Positions 42,367-50,996 of a stretch of DNA of 64,000 nt are shown piece by piece. Under the pieces are notes generated by a model. The model made no database searches. It worked only from the letters and a program-made list of their open reading frames with translations, and had not been told where the DNA came from. Positions within the stretch are counted from its first letter, which is position 1, and each line of letters begins with the position of its first letter. Source of the DNA: Chromobacterium subtsugae (lineage in GTDB: Bacteria > Pseudomonadota > Gammaproteobacteria > Burkholderiales > Chromobacteriaceae); contig NZ_JYKA01000023.1 in assembly GCF_001676875.1 (NCBI RefSeq), positions 1-64,000 of the forward strand. The letters run 5' to 3'. The translations under genes and the position numbers were made by a program.

Positions 42367-43338
42367 ATGAAGCAAGAGGAAAGCAGGCAGCAGACGACGG
42401 ACGGAGACGCGCCCGACGGCGGACGGCGCAAAACCTTGTCCTGTCTGGCCGAATGGTCCGGCGCGGCCATCGTCTGGACGATATCGGGAGGCATCCCCCA
42501 CGCGCTGGGCGCCGGCAACGCGGCGGCCGCCGCGGACGGCAAGGCGCTGACCTTCGTGCAGATCAGCGACACCCACCTGGGCTTTCACAAGGAAGCCAAT
42601 CCGGACGTGGTGGGCAGCCTCAGGCAGGCGATAGCCGACATCAACGCGCTGCCGCAAGCGCCGGCCTTCGTGCTGCACACCGGCGACGTCAGCCACCTGT
42701 CCAAACCGGAGGAATTCGCGCTGGCGCGCGATATCTTCAAGGAAATCCGCACCGACCGCGTGCATGCCATTCCCGGTGAACACGACGCGATAGACGACGG
42801 CGTCAGCGGCTATCTGAAATTCTTCGACCACGACGGCAAGAGCCGCGCCTGGTACAGCTTCGACCAGGGCGGCGCGCACTTCATCGCGCTGAACAATGTG
42901 CTGAATTTCAATATGGGCCGGCTGGCGGCGCTGGGAGAGGAGCAACTGGCCTGGCTGAAAAGCGACCTGGCCGGCGTTTCGCGCTCCACTCCCATCGTGG
43001 TGATGGCCCACATTCCGATGTGGACCGTCTACGAACCCTGGGGCTGGGGCACCGCCGACGCGGCGCAGGCGCTGGCGCTGCTGCGGCCGTTCGGCTCGGT
43101 GACCGTGCTGAATGGCCACATCCACCAGGTGCTGCAAAAAGTGGAAGGCAATATCGCGCTGCACACCGCGCGCTCGCTGGCCTACCCGTTGCCCACGCCC
43201 GGCCAGGCCGGCGTCGGCGAGCCCGGTCCGCTGAAGGTGCCGGCCGGCGAGCTGGGCAAACTGCTGGGCACCCGCCAACTGACGGTAGTGCCCGGCGCGC
43301 AGCGGCTGGCGATGATAGACAGGCCGCTGGTCCGCTGA
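42367..43338 (+). CDS. Exported calcineurin-like metallophosphoesterase (probable Tat substrate)
   Basis: A 323-residue protein. The N-terminal GRRKTLSCLAEWSGAAIVW region has a twin-arginine followed by a hydrophobic stretch, as in Tat signals. The metallophosphoesterase motifs appear in order: QISDTHLGF, HTGDVSHL, IPGEHDAI, VVMAHIPMW and LNGHIHQ. These supply the two-metal site. The GEHD (usually GNHD) variant occurs in this exported subgroup. The substrate is unknown. GGGAGGG lies before the ATG. It lies 27 bases upstream of the cupredoxin gene, which suggests joint expression. Confidence 0.87.
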   Translation: MKQEESRQQTTDGDAPDGGRRKTLSCLAEWSGAAIVWTISGGIPHALGAGNAAAAADGKALTFVQISDTHLGFHKEANPDVVGSLRQAIADINALPQAPAFVLHTGDVSHLSKPEEFALARDIFKEIRTDRVHAIPGEHDAIDDGVSGYLKFFDHDGKSRAWYSFDQGGAHFIALNNVLNFNMGRLAALGEEQLAWLKSDLAGVSRSTPIVVMAHIPMWTVYEPWGWGTADAAQALALLRPFGSVTVLNGHIHQVLQKVEGNIALHTARSLAYPLPTPGQAGVGEPGPLKVPAGELGKLLGTRQLTVVPGAQRLAMIDRPLVR

Positions 43339-43365
43339 TCGCCACATTCCATGGAGACCACCCGA

Positions 43366-43695
43366 ATGACACTCCACCGCATCGCCGCCGCGCTGGCGGC
43401 CCTGCTGTTCGCGCTCGCCCCGGCCGCCTGGCCGGCGCCGGCGACCGTGACCATAGACATTTCCAAATTCGCGTTCAACCCCAAGGAGATCACCGTCGCG
43501 CCCGGCACCCGCATTATTTGGACCAACCGCGACGACACCCCGCACACGGTCAACAGCCGCGACAAGATCTTCGCGTCGAAGGCGCTGGACACCGACGACA
43601 AGTATGAATACACCTTCGCCACGCCCGGCGACTTCAACTACTACTGCGTGGTGCACCCGTATATGACCGGCGCCGTGCACGTGCGCAAGCCGTAA
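43366..43695 (+). CDS. Periplasmic cupredoxin (plastocyanin/amicyanin-like)
   Basis: A 109-residue protein with a signal peptide (IAAALAALLFALAPAAWPA). The cupredoxin fold shows FAFNPKEITVAPGTRIIWTNRDDTPHTV with the first copper histidine, then FNYYCVVHPYMTGAVHV with Cys, His and Met. All four type-1 copper ligands are present. Such proteins carry electrons in the periplasm; amicyanin is the closest known relative by motif. I chose the ATG at 43366 with GGAG about 10 bases upstream. Confidence 0.9.
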   Translation: MTLHRIAAALAALLFALAPAAWPAPATVTIDISKFAFNPKEITVAPGTRIIWTNRDDTPHTVNSRDKIFASKALDTDDKYEYTFATPGDFNYYCVVHPYMTGAVHVRKP

Positions 43696-43715
43696 GCGCA
43701 GCCGGCAAACGCGAC

Positions 43716-43740
43716 AAAGCCCGCATTGCGCGGGCTTTTT
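43716..43740 (+). terminator. Intrinsic terminator after the cupredoxin gene
   Basis: A 9-base-pair stem AAAGCCCGC / GCGGGCTTT with a 5-base loop is followed by a run of T ending at 43740. It also separates the convergent nudB gene. Confidence 0.88.
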
Positions 43741-43770
43741 CCATGGGTGCGCCTTCTCGCGCCGGGCCGG

Positions 43771-44223
43771 CTACGCTTCCGGCAGGCCCAGCCGGCCCGG
43801 CAGCAAGCGCAGCGCCTCGGCGTTGGACGGCGAAAACGCCAGCGCGGCCGCCTCGTCCCAACGCAGCCAGCGGTAGGCCAGGTGTTCGCGCGGGGCCAGC
43901 GTCACCGCGCGCGGCGCGTCAAGCAGCAGGCCGAACACGTGCTCGTCGTTGTGGGTGACGCCGTCCGGGTAGCGGTGGCGCCAATGCGGGTAGATCTCGT
44001 AGCGGTTGACGATGCCCCAGTCGCTGAGCTGGCCGGCGCCGATGTCCAGCCCGGTTTCCTCTGCCACTTCGCGGCGCGCGGTGTCGATCAGCGCCTCGCC
44101 GCCTTCGCGGCTGCCGGTCACCGATTGCCAGTAGCCGGGCTTGTCGGCGCGCTCCATCAACAGCGCCTGGCCGTCCTTGCTATGTATCACCACCAGTACC
44201 GATACCGGCTGCTTGCTGCCCAT
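43771..44223 (-). CDS. nudB: Dihydroneopterin triphosphate diphosphatase (Nudix)
   Basis: A 150-residue Nudix hydrolase beginning MGSKQPVSVLVVIHSKDGQALLM. The Nudix box GSREGGEALIDTARREVAEETGL matches G-x5-E-x7-REU-x-EE-x-G-U. The following YEIYPHWRHRYPDGVTHNDEHVFGL is typical of NudB, which acts in folate synthesis. Its ATG overlaps the stop of the upstream response-regulator gene (TGATG). NudB is usually near aspS or ruvC, so this location differs. Confidence 0.88.
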   Translation of the reverse strand: MGSKQPVSVLVVIHSKDGQALLMERADKPGYWQSVTGSREGGEALIDTARREVAEETGLDIGAGQLSDWGIVNRYEIYPHWRHRYPDGVTHNDEHVFGLLLDAPRAVTLAPREHLAYRWLRWDEAAALAFSPSNAEALRLLPGRLGLPEA

Positions 44224-44843
44224 CAGAGCTTGCCTCCCTGCGCGCCCGGCGCCGCCAGCATGCCCGCCAGTTCCACCGCCGACTTGACGCCCATTTTCTC
44301 GAATACCCGCGAACGGTGCACTTCCACCGTCTTCATGCTGATACTCAGTTCCTCGGCGATCTGCTTGTTCAGCTTGCCGGCCAGGATCAGCTGCATCACC
44401 TCGCGCTCGCGCTCGGTCAGCAGCGCCAGCGCCGCCGACACCTTGCGCTGATGGCCATGCAGTTGGCGGTTCTGCTCGTCCAGCGCCACCGCCGCCGCCG
44501 CGCGCTCCAGCAGGTGCACGTCGTCGAACGGCTTCTCGATGAAATCGAGCGCGCCCAGCTTCAGCGCCGCCACCGCGTGCGGCACGTCGCCGTGGGCGGT
44601 CAGCATGATCACCGGCGGGCAGTACGGCCGGCCGGCCAGTTTCTCCAGCAACACGATGCCGCTGATGCCGGACAGCCGGAGATCCAGAATGATGCCGTTG
44701 TACTCCGCCTCGCAGCCGTCGGCGAGAAAGGCCTCCCCGCTGTCGAAGCCGTCGGCGCGGTAGCCCTGGCCATCCAGCAGCCACAGCAACGATTGCAGCA
44801 CCGCTTCGTCGTCGTCGATGATGGCCAGCCGTTTTGCGCTCAT
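44223..44843 (-). CDS. FixJ/NarL-type response regulator
   Basis: A 206-residue two-domain regulator. The receiver domain (about 1-120) has IIDDDEAV, GIILDLRLSGISG with the phosphorylation aspartate, MLTAHGDV and FIEKPFDD. The LuxR-type helix-turn-helix (about 140-200) has LTEREREVMQLILAGKLNKQIAEELSISMKTVEVHRSRVFEKMG. The start at 44843 has AGGAGAAGG upstream. No histidine kinase gene is adjacent, so its partner is elsewhere. It lies 14 bases downstream of mscS and is coupled to nudB. Confidence 0.93.
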   Translation of the reverse strand: MSAKRLAIIDDDEAVLQSLLWLLDGQGYRADGFDSGEAFLADGCEAEYNGIILDLRLSGISGIVLLEKLAGRPYCPPVIMLTAHGDVPHAVAALKLGALDFIEKPFDDVHLLERAAAAVALDEQNRQLHGHQRKVSAALALLTEREREVMQLILAGKLNKQIAEELSISMKTVEVHRSRVFEKMGVKSAVELAGMLAAPGAQGGKL

Positions 44844-44857
44844 TGCCTTCTCCTGCC

Positions 44858-46144
44858 TCACGCCTGCGCGGGCTTGTCGCCGATGATGCGCACTTCCCGC
44901 TGCGGGAACGGAATCTCGATATGGTGCTGCTTGAACAGCCGCCAGATGGCCAGGTTGATGTCCGACTTCAGCCCCATGAAGCCGTTTTCCGGATCAGCCA
45001 CCCAGAAGCCCAGCTCCAGGTTGATGCCGCTGTCGGCGAACAGCGTGACGAAGGCGTTCGGCCCCGGGTTCTTCAGCACCCGCGGCTGGTCGGCCGCCTG
45101 CTTCAGCAGCGACAGCGCAAGGTCGAGGTCGGTGCCGTAGGCCACCTGCACCGGCAGGCTGGTCCACATATTCTTGTCGGAGTACGACTGATTGATCACC
45201 GTATTCGACATCAGCGCGTCGTTGGGAATCAGCGCCTCGGTGCCGTCGGCGCCCTTCAGCACCACGTAGCGCGAAGTCATCTTGGTGACGTAGCCGACGC
45301 GGTTGTCCACCATCAGCCGGTCGCCGATGCGGATCGAGTGGTCGAGCAGAATGATGAAGCCGGACACGAAATTGCTGGCGATCTTCTGCAAACCCAGGCC
45401 CAGGCCGATGCCCACCGCGCCGCCGAACACCGACAGCACGGTCAGGTCTATGCCCATCACCGGCAGCGCCACCAGCACCGAGGCCACCACCAGGCCGGTG
45501 CGGGTGAGCTTGGCGAACACGATGCGCAGATTGGGGTCGAGGTGCTTGAGCTTCATGATGCGCGCTTCAAGCAGGCGGCTGGCCCACAGCGCCACCACCA
45601 CGATCACCGTCACCCACAGCAGGCCGTTGATGATGGTCAGCAGATCCAGCCGGGTCTTGCCGATGTGGAAGGAGATGGACTCCAGCCAGTCCATCACCGC
45701 CACGTCGAAGCCTATGGTCCAGCTGACGAAGCCCAGCCAGAACATCGAGGCCAGAAAGTGTTCGGTATTGCGCTCGAACTTGCCTTGCGGCAGCGCCTGG
45801 CGCACCACCGCCGTGCACAGCCGGATCACCGCCAGCCAGAACAGCAGCGCGCTGATGATGTGCAGCACCAGCATAGGCGCGTGCTCGAAGCGGCTCCAGG
45901 CCAGGCTCACCAGCACCACCAGCAACTGGGCCGACACCGGCAGCACCAGGCGGAAGCCGGTATAGGGCAGGAAGCGGTCGTAGCGCTCGGGGTGATGGGC
46001 GAACCAGTGGATGAACAAGCGGCGGGCGATCGCGTAGGCGGCCAGCACGCACAGCGCGCCCAGGCCCAGCTCGATCAGGCCGTTCTCGGTCTGCAGCGCG
46101 TCAAGCAACGCGAAAAAATTCATTTCCTTGCGGATGAACAGCAA
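44858..46144 (-). CDS. MscS-family mechanosensitive channel
   Basis: A 428-residue inner-membrane protein with about five N-terminal helices and the pore-lining MscS helix (VFGGAVGIGLGLGLQKIASNFVSGFIIL, about 235-262). A beta-domain (DHSIRIGDRLMVDNRVGYV) and an alpha/beta C-terminal domain follow. It releases solutes on osmotic downshock. I prefer the TTG at 46144 as the start because AAGGAG lies 7 bases before it. The ATG at 46123 has its AAGGAA directly abutting. Confidence 0.93.
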   Translation of the reverse strand: MLFIRKEMNFFALLDALQTENGLIELGLGALCVLAAYAIARRLFIHWFAHHPERYDRFLPYTGFRLVLPVSAQLLVVLVSLAWSRFEHAPMLVLHIISALLFWLAVIRLCTAVVRQALPQGKFERNTEHFLASMFWLGFVSWTIGFDVAVMDWLESISFHIGKTRLDLLTIINGLLWVTVIVVVALWASRLLEARIMKLKHLDPNLRIVFAKLTRTGLVVASVLVALPVMGIDLTVLSVFGGAVGIGLGLGLQKIASNFVSGFIILLDHSIRIGDRLMVDNRVGYVTKMTSRYVVLKGADGTEALIPNDALMSNTVINQSYSDKNMWTSLPVQVAYGTDLDLALSLLKQAADQPRVLKNPGPNAFVTLFADSGINLELGFWVADPENGFMGLKSDINLAIWRLFKQHHIEIPFPQREVRIIGDKPAQA

Positions 46145-46167
46145 TGTTCCACTCCTTGTTTAACGGC

Positions 46168-46193
46168 AAACCGCCCCTCGCCGGGGCGGTTTT
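46168..46193 (-). terminator. Hairpin between lolD and mscS
   Basis: A 10-base-pair stem AAACCGCCCC / GGGGCGGTTT with a 5-base loop (46168-46192) lies just after the lolD stop on the minus strand. The T-tract on that strand is short, so termination may be weak. Confidence 0.6.
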
Positions 46194-46198
46194 CAGGC

Positions 46199-46885
46199 TC
46201 AGGCGGATTCGGGCGCCGCCAGCCTGCCTTCGTTCAGGCGCAACACCCGCTGGGTGCGCGCCGCCAGGTCCAGGTCATGCGTGACGATGATCAGGCTGGT
46301 GCCCAGCGTCCGGTTCAACTCCAGCATCAGCTCGAACACCTGGCGCGCGGTCTGGGCATCCAGATTGCCGGTGGGCTCGTCGGCGAGCAGGCAGGCAGGC
46401 TCGGTCACCAGCGCCCGCGCGATGGCCGCGCGCTGGCGCTCGCCGCCGGACAGCTCGCCCGGCTTGTGCTCCAGCCGCTTGCCCAGCCCCACCCGCTCCA
46501 GCATGTCGCCGGCGCGGCGCGCCGCCTCTTTCTTGTCCATGCGGCGGATCAACAGCGGCATCATCACGTTCTCCAGCGCCGAGAATTCCGGCAGCAGATG
46601 GTGGAACTGGTAGACGAAGCCCATCGATTCATTGCGCAGCTTGCCGCGCTCCTGCTCGGACAGCTTGGACAAGTCCTTCCCCAGCACCTCCACCGTGCCA
46701 TGGCTGGGGCTGTCCAGCCCGCCCAGCAGATGCAGCAGCGTGCTCTTGCCGGAACCGGACGCGCCGACGATGGCCAGGTGCTCGCCCTTGGCGACTTCCA
46801 GGCTGACGTCGCTGAGCACGTCCAGCGCCAGCTTGCCTTCCTCGTAACGCTTGCCCAGCCCCTGGCAGCTCAATACCTTACTCAT
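46199..46885 (-). CDS. lolD: Lipoprotein-releasing ABC transporter ATP-binding protein
   Basis: A 228-residue ATPase: Walker [19 protein letters not shown] (about 41-58), Q-loop [18 protein letters not shown], signature [15 protein letters not shown], Walker [13 protein letters not shown] and H-loop VTHDLDLA. The [19 protein letters not shown] stretch is characteristic of LolD. It powers release of outer-membrane lipoproteins from the inner membrane to LolA. The gene overlaps the 3' end of the permease gene by 8 bases. Confidence 0.96.
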   Translation of the reverse strand: MSKVLSCQGLGKRYEEGKLALDVLSDVSLEVAKGEHLAIVGASGSGKSTLLHLLGGLDSPSHGTVEVLGKDLSKLSEQERGKLRNESMGFVYQFHHLLPEFSALENVMMPLLIRRMDKKEAARRAGDMLERVGLGKRLEHKPGELSGGERQRAAIARALVTEPACLLADEPTGNLDAQTARQVFELMLELNRTLGTSLIIVTHDLDLAARTQRVLRLNEGRLAAPESA

Positions 46886-48116
46886 AGCGCAGCGCCTCCG
46901 CCGGTTGGGTGCGCGCCGCGCGCCAGCTGGGGTACAGCGTGGCGAACAGGGCCAGCAACAGGGAAATGATGGTGATGGTGGACACGTCGCCCCACTGCAC
47001 GTCGGACGGCAGGTAGTCGATCATGTACACCTCGCTGGACAGAATCTTGGTGCCGATGATGCGCTCGATCACCGGCACGATCACGTCCAGATTGAGCGCG
47101 ATCACCACGCCGCCGACGGCGCCGGACAATGTGCCCAGCACCCCGGCCACCGCGCCCTGGATCATGAAGATCTTCATGATGCTGCCGGGCGACGCGCCCA
47201 GCGTGCGCAGGATGGCGATGTCGGCCTGCTTGTCGGTCACCACCATCACCAGCGTCGATACCAGATTGAACGCCGCCACCGCGACGATCAGCGTCAGGAT
47301 GATGGTCATCATCCGTTTTTCTATCTGCACCGCGCGGAAATAGTTGGCGTTGGTGTCGGTCCAGTCGGTCACCATCAGCTGCGGCAGCTGCGGACGCAGA
47401 TCGGCCTTCAGCTGCGGCGCCAGCATGGGGTCGTCCAGCTTCAGCCGCACGCCGCTGACGGTGTCGCCCATGCGGGCGAGCAGCTGCGCGTCGCGCAGAT
47501 TGACCATCGCCAACGAGGCGTCGAATTCGAACATGTCCACCTTGAACAGGCCGGTCACGGTGAACTGCTTGGTGCGCGGAATCATGCCGGCCGGCGTGAT
47601 GTTGCCTTGCGGCGTCATCAGCGTCACCTTGTCGCCGACGCCGACGCCCAGCTGGCGCGCCAGCTCCACGCCCAGCGCCATGCCGAAGCTGCCCGGCTTC
47701 AGGTCTTCCAGCTTGCCGGCCACCATGTGGCGGCCCACGTCCACCACCTTGTCTTCCTGCGCCGGATCGATGCCGCGCAGCAGGCCGCCGCGCACATTGC
47801 CGTAGGCGACGAACAGGCCCTGGCTGTTGACGAAGGGCGCGGCCGCCACGACGTGAGGCTGCTTGACCAGCATGTCGCGCGCGCCCTGCCAGTTGCCGAG
47901 GCGGCCATCGTAGCTGCTCACTTCCAGATGGGAAGCCACGCTGAGGATGCGGCCGCGGATTTCCTTCTGGAAACCGTTCATCACCGACAGCACGATGATC
48001 AGCGCCGCCACGCCCAGGGCGATGCCGACGATGGAAATCAGGGAAATGAAGGAAATGAACCCGTTGCGGCGCTTGGCGCGCAGGTAACGCAGCCCGATAA
48101 AGGCTTCAAATGGCAT
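46878..48116 (-). CDS. lolC: Lipoprotein-releasing ABC transporter permease (LolC/LolE family)
   Basis: A 412-residue permease beginning [43 protein letters not shown], the LolC/LolE hallmark. One N-terminal helix, a large periplasmic domain (about 50-270) and three C-terminal helices are visible. Only one permease gene accompanies lolD, so it may act as a homodimer (LolF type) or pair with a distant LolE. I placed the start at the ATG at 48116; a TTG directly before it is possible. Confidence 0.95.
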   Translation of the reverse strand: MPFEAFIGLRYLRAKRRNGFISFISLISIVGIALGVAALIIVLSVMNGFQKEIRGRILSVASHLEVSSYDGRLGNWQGARDMLVKQPHVVAAAPFVNSQGLFVAYGNVRGGLLRGIDPAQEDKVVDVGRHMVAGKLEDLKPGSFGMALGVELARQLGVGVGDKVTLMTPQGNITPAGMIPRTKQFTVTGLFKVDMFEFDASLAMVNLRDAQLLARMGDTVSGVRLKLDDPMLAPQLKADLRPQLPQLMVTDWTDTNANYFRAVQIEKRMMTIILTLIVAVAAFNLVSTLVMVVTDKQADIAILRTLGASPGSIMKIFMIQGAVAGVLGTLSGAVGGVVIALNLDVIVPVIERIIGTKILSSEVYMIDYLPSDVQWGDVSTITIISLLLALFATLYPSWRAARTQPAEALRYE

Positions 48117-48129
48117 CAAGATGGTTCTC

Positions 48130-48351
48130 TCATTCGGTGCGGTAGGGGTTGTCCAGGTTCTGCATCATCGCCACCATGAAGTCGCGCACCTGTTTTTCGT
48201 CGCAGCCCATCAGCACGGCGTCCTCGAAGGCGTCCTGCGCCATCTGCGCGATCTCCTCCAGGTTCTCGCGCATCACTTTCAGTTTTTCGACGCAGGCCAC
48301 CACGTTGCCGTCGGGGTCGCGCCACACCGGAAATTCCATATTCAATGCCAT
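48130..48351 (-). CDS. Small conserved-looking hypothetical protein (73 aa)
   Basis: A 73-residue acidic, helical protein beginning MALNMEFPVWRDPDGNVVACVEKLKVMRENLEEI. It has QDAFEDAVLMGCDEKQVRDFM and ends NLDNPYRTE. There is no signal peptide or membrane helix. It lies between the NlpC/P60 gene (terminated at 48373) and lolC, 13 bases upstream of the permease, so it may be the first gene of the lol unit. AGGA precedes the ATG. The pattern is reminiscent of small uncharacterised betaproteobacterial proteins. I assign no function. Confidence 0.7.
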   Translation of the reverse strand: MALNMEFPVWRDPDGNVVACVEKLKVMRENLEEIAQMAQDAFEDAVLMGCDEKQVRDFMVAMMQNLDNPYRTE

Positions 48352-48372
48352 TGACTCAGTTCCTGAAAACAC

Positions 48373-48394
48373 GATGCCCGCCAATGCGGGCATC
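48373..48394 (-). terminator. Terminator after the NlpC/P60 gene
   Basis: A perfect 9-base-pair stem GATGCCCGC / GCGGGCATC with a 4-base loop is followed on the minus strand by GTGTTTTC. It separates the hydrolase gene from the lol genes. Confidence 0.65.
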
Positions 48395-48412
48395 GCGGTT
48401 CGGCCAGGCCGC

Positions 48413-49150
48413 TCAGTGCCTGCCCTTTTTCTTCTTGCCGCCCTTCGCCGCCTTGCCTGACGACTTGCCGCGGGCGGCCTCCGCCTTGCACTTCTTGTGG
48501 CCCTTGCGGCATTTGACCTCCGCCGCCGGCGCGGCCTTTTTCGCCGCGCCTTTTACGCTGACGTCATCGGAAGTGTCCGCCGTCTGCCCGGCAGTGCTAC
48601 GATTGACCCTGCGCGCGCCGTTGAAGCGCGCGCTCCAGTAGCTCTGCGTCAGGTTGGACACCTCGATGTTCTTGCCGGTTCGCGGCGCGTGGATGAACTT
48701 GTTGTTGCCCATGTAGATGCCGACATGGGAATAGTTGAAGCCGCGCGTGTTGAAGAACACCAGGTCGCCCGGCACCAGTTCGGCCCGCGCCACCGACTTG
48801 CCCACCTTGGCCATTTCGGCGGCGGTGCGCGGCAGGTTCACCCGCAGCGACTTCTGAAATACATAGCGGATGAAGCCGCTGCAGTCCAGGCCGTCGTCGG
48901 GCGTGTTGCCGCCGAAGCGGTAGGCGACGCCCAGCAGGCTCATCGCTTGCAAAAGCAGGTCGCCCACCGCATCCTCTTGGGGCGCGGCGTATTTGGAGAT
49001 GGGGTCGTCCGGTTTGTCCGGCGCCGCGCTTTCGGCGGCGGGCTTCCCCTCTGCGGGAGCCTTGTCCGGTGTAGCCTTGTCTGGCGCGGCCTGGGCAAAA
49101 ACCATGAAGCCCGCCAGCGCCAGCGCTGATAAGCGGAGTTGCAATTTCAT
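48413..49150 (-). CDS. Exported NlpC/P60 peptidoglycan hydrolase
   Basis: A 245-residue protein with a signal peptide (MKLQLRLSALALAGFMVFAQA) and a Lys/Pro/Ala-rich linker (about 23-50). The NlpC/P60 domain (about 65-185) has the catalytic Cys in DDGLDCSGFIRYVF and the histidines in NYSHVGIYMGNNKFIHAPR. It should cleave peptide cross-links in peptidoglycan. The C-terminus is strongly basic (ending GKSSGKAAKGGKKKKGRH), perhaps to bind the anionic cell wall. It is divergent from the ubiB-like gene. Confidence 0.92.
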   Translation of the reverse strand: MKLQLRLSALALAGFMVFAQAAPDKATPDKAPAEGKPAAESAAPDKPDDPISKYAAPQEDAVGDLLLQAMSLLGVAYRFGGNTPDDGLDCSGFIRYVFQKSLRVNLPRTAAEMAKVGKSVARAELVPGDLVFFNTRGFNYSHVGIYMGNNKFIHAPRTGKNIEVSNLTQSYWSARFNGARRVNRSTAGQTADTSDDVSVKGAAKKAAPAAEVKCRKGHKKCKAEAARGKSSGKAAKGGKKKKGRH

Positions 49151-49210
49151 AGGCCGCACTCTATCGGACGGGACCGGGAGTGTAAAGCCAGGCGGGACAG
49201 TGGAAAGCAC

Positions 49211-50893
49211 ATGATTCGGGAAACCTTGATTGCAATGCGGGACTTACCGCGACTAAGAGAAATCAGCGGAATTTTGATTCGTCATGGCCTGGGAGAGTTC
49301 GCCCAGCGGCTCAAACTGCCGCGCGCGGTGGAAAAGGCCGGCGAGTGGCTAAATCTCGGCCTGCCCGACGGCGCTGCCGGCCAACCCACCGCGGTGCGGG
49401 TGCGGCTGGCGTTCGAGGAGCTGGGGCCCACTTTCATCAAGCTGGGGCAGATCCTGTCCACCCGGGTGGACGTATTCCCGCCCGACTGGATAGACGAATT
49501 CGAAAAACTGCAGAACCAGGTGCCGCAAGTGCCGGCCGCCGCGGTGAAGAAGCTGATCCGCGAAGCGCTGGGCGCCGAACCGGACGAACTGTTCGCCGAA
49601 TTCGACATGCGCCCGATCGGCTCCGCCTCCATCGCCCAGGTGCACCACGCCCGGCTGCCGGACGGCCGCGAAGTGGCGGTCAAGCTGCGCCGCCCGGGCA
49701 TCATGGAAAAGGTGGAGGCCGACCTGCGCATCCTGGCCCACCTCGCCCACCTCTTGGAGCTGGAGTTTCCCGAGCTGCGCCGCTACCAGCCCTCCAGCAT
49801 CGTCGCCCAGTTCTCGCGCTCGCTCAGGCGCGAGCTCGACCTGGCGATAGAAGCGCGCAATATGGACCGCTTCGCCAAGGACTTCGCCGACGATCCGCAC
49901 GTCGTCGTCCCCAAGGTGCATTGGCAATACACCCGGGCCGCGGTCAATGTGCAGGACTTCGTCGACGGCGTCTCCGCCGGCGAACTGGCCCGGCTGGAAT
50001 CGAGCGGGCTGGACCCGGTGTTGCTGGCGCAACGCGGCGCCGACGCGGTATTGAAGATGATACTGGTCAACGGCTTCTTCCACGCCGACCCCCACCCCGG
50101 CAACGTGTTCTTCCTGGCCGAGCACCGCATCGCCTTCATCGACTTCGGCATGGTGGGCCGCATCAGCCACGTGCGGCGCGACGAGATCGTCGACTTGCTG
50201 TCTGCGGTGGCCGAGCACAACGAGCACGGGATCATCGACGTGCTGGTCGAGTGGACCGGCAACACGCCGGTGGACATGCAGAAATTCGCCGACGAAGTGG
50301 GCGAATTCATGTTCCAGTACGAACACGTGCCGCTGAAGGGGCTGAACATCAGCCAGCTGATCGCCGACATCATGACGCTGATCCGCAACCACGGCATCGT
50401 GCTGCCGCCGGACATGGCCATGCTGTTCAAGGCGCTGATCACGCTGGAGGGCCTGGGCCGCCAGCTCAACCCCGACTTCCAGCTGGTCGCGCACATCACC
50501 CCCTTCGTCAAGGAGTTGATCGTCGCCCGCTATCATCCGGCGGCGCTGCTCAAGCGCGGCCGCCAGTCGCTGTCGGAAGGGCTGGAGATGATCACCGGCC
50601 TGCCGCGCGACCTGGTGCGCATCGGCCGCGACATGCGCCACGGCAAATTCCGCGTCAACCTCGACCTGCAGCGGCTGGACAACTTCGGCAAGCAGCTGGA
50701 CCGCAGCAGCAACCGGCTGACCATGGGCATCGTCACCGGCTGCCTGATCATAGGCTCGTCCATCGTGATGACGGTGAACGCCGGCCCCAAGCTGTTCGGC
50801 CTGCCCTTTTTCGGCTTCGTCGGCTTCATGCTGGCGCTGTTCAACAGCGTGTGGCTGGTCTGGTCGATCTGGCGCTCCGGCAAGGACTTATAA
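49211..50893 (+). CDS. ABC1/AarF/UbiB-family atypical kinase
   Basis: A 560-residue protein beginning MIRETLIAMRDLPRLREIS. The family KxGQ motif is FIKLGQILSTRVDVFPPDW (about 76-94). The A-rich loop RPIGSASIAQVHHA replaces the usual P-loop; RELDLAIEARN is the ExD motif, FHADPHPGNVFFL the catalytic loop and IDFGMVGRI the DFG. Two C-terminal membrane helices are present (about 515-555). UbiB-type proteins assist ubiquinone synthesis, probably as ATPases. The length is close to UbiB, but no ubi genes are adjacent. Confidence 0.9.
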   Translation: MIRETLIAMRDLPRLREISGILIRHGLGEFAQRLKLPRAVEKAGEWLNLGLPDGAAGQPTAVRVRLAFEELGPTFIKLGQILSTRVDVFPPDWIDEFEKLQNQVPQVPAAAVKKLIREALGAEPDELFAEFDMRPIGSASIAQVHHARLPDGREVAVKLRRPGIMEKVEADLRILAHLAHLLELEFPELRRYQPSSIVAQFSRSLRRELDLAIEARNMDRFAKDFADDPHVVVPKVHWQYTRAAVNVQDFVDGVSAGELARLESSGLDPVLLAQRGADAVLKMILVNGFFHADPHPGNVFFLAEHRIAFIDFGMVGRISHVRRDEIVDLLSAVAEHNEHGIIDVLVEWTGNTPVDMQKFADEVGEFMFQYEHVPLKGLNISQLIADIMTLIRNHGIVLPPDMAMLFKALITLEGLGRQLNPDFQLVAHITPFVKELIVARYHPAALLKRGRQSLSEGLEMITGLPRDLVRIGRDMRHGKFRVNLDLQRLDNFGKQLDRSSNRLTMGIVTGCLIIGSSIVMTVNAGPKLFGLPFFGFVGFMLALFNSVWLVWSIWRSGKDL

Positions 50894-50996
50894 GCCGGCA
50901 AGCAGCCATTGGAACCATTGGCAATAAGGAAAACTGCGGCGTCAAGTCGACGGCGGACAGGTCGATAGCAGGGGGTGCGCCCATCAGGACATCGCC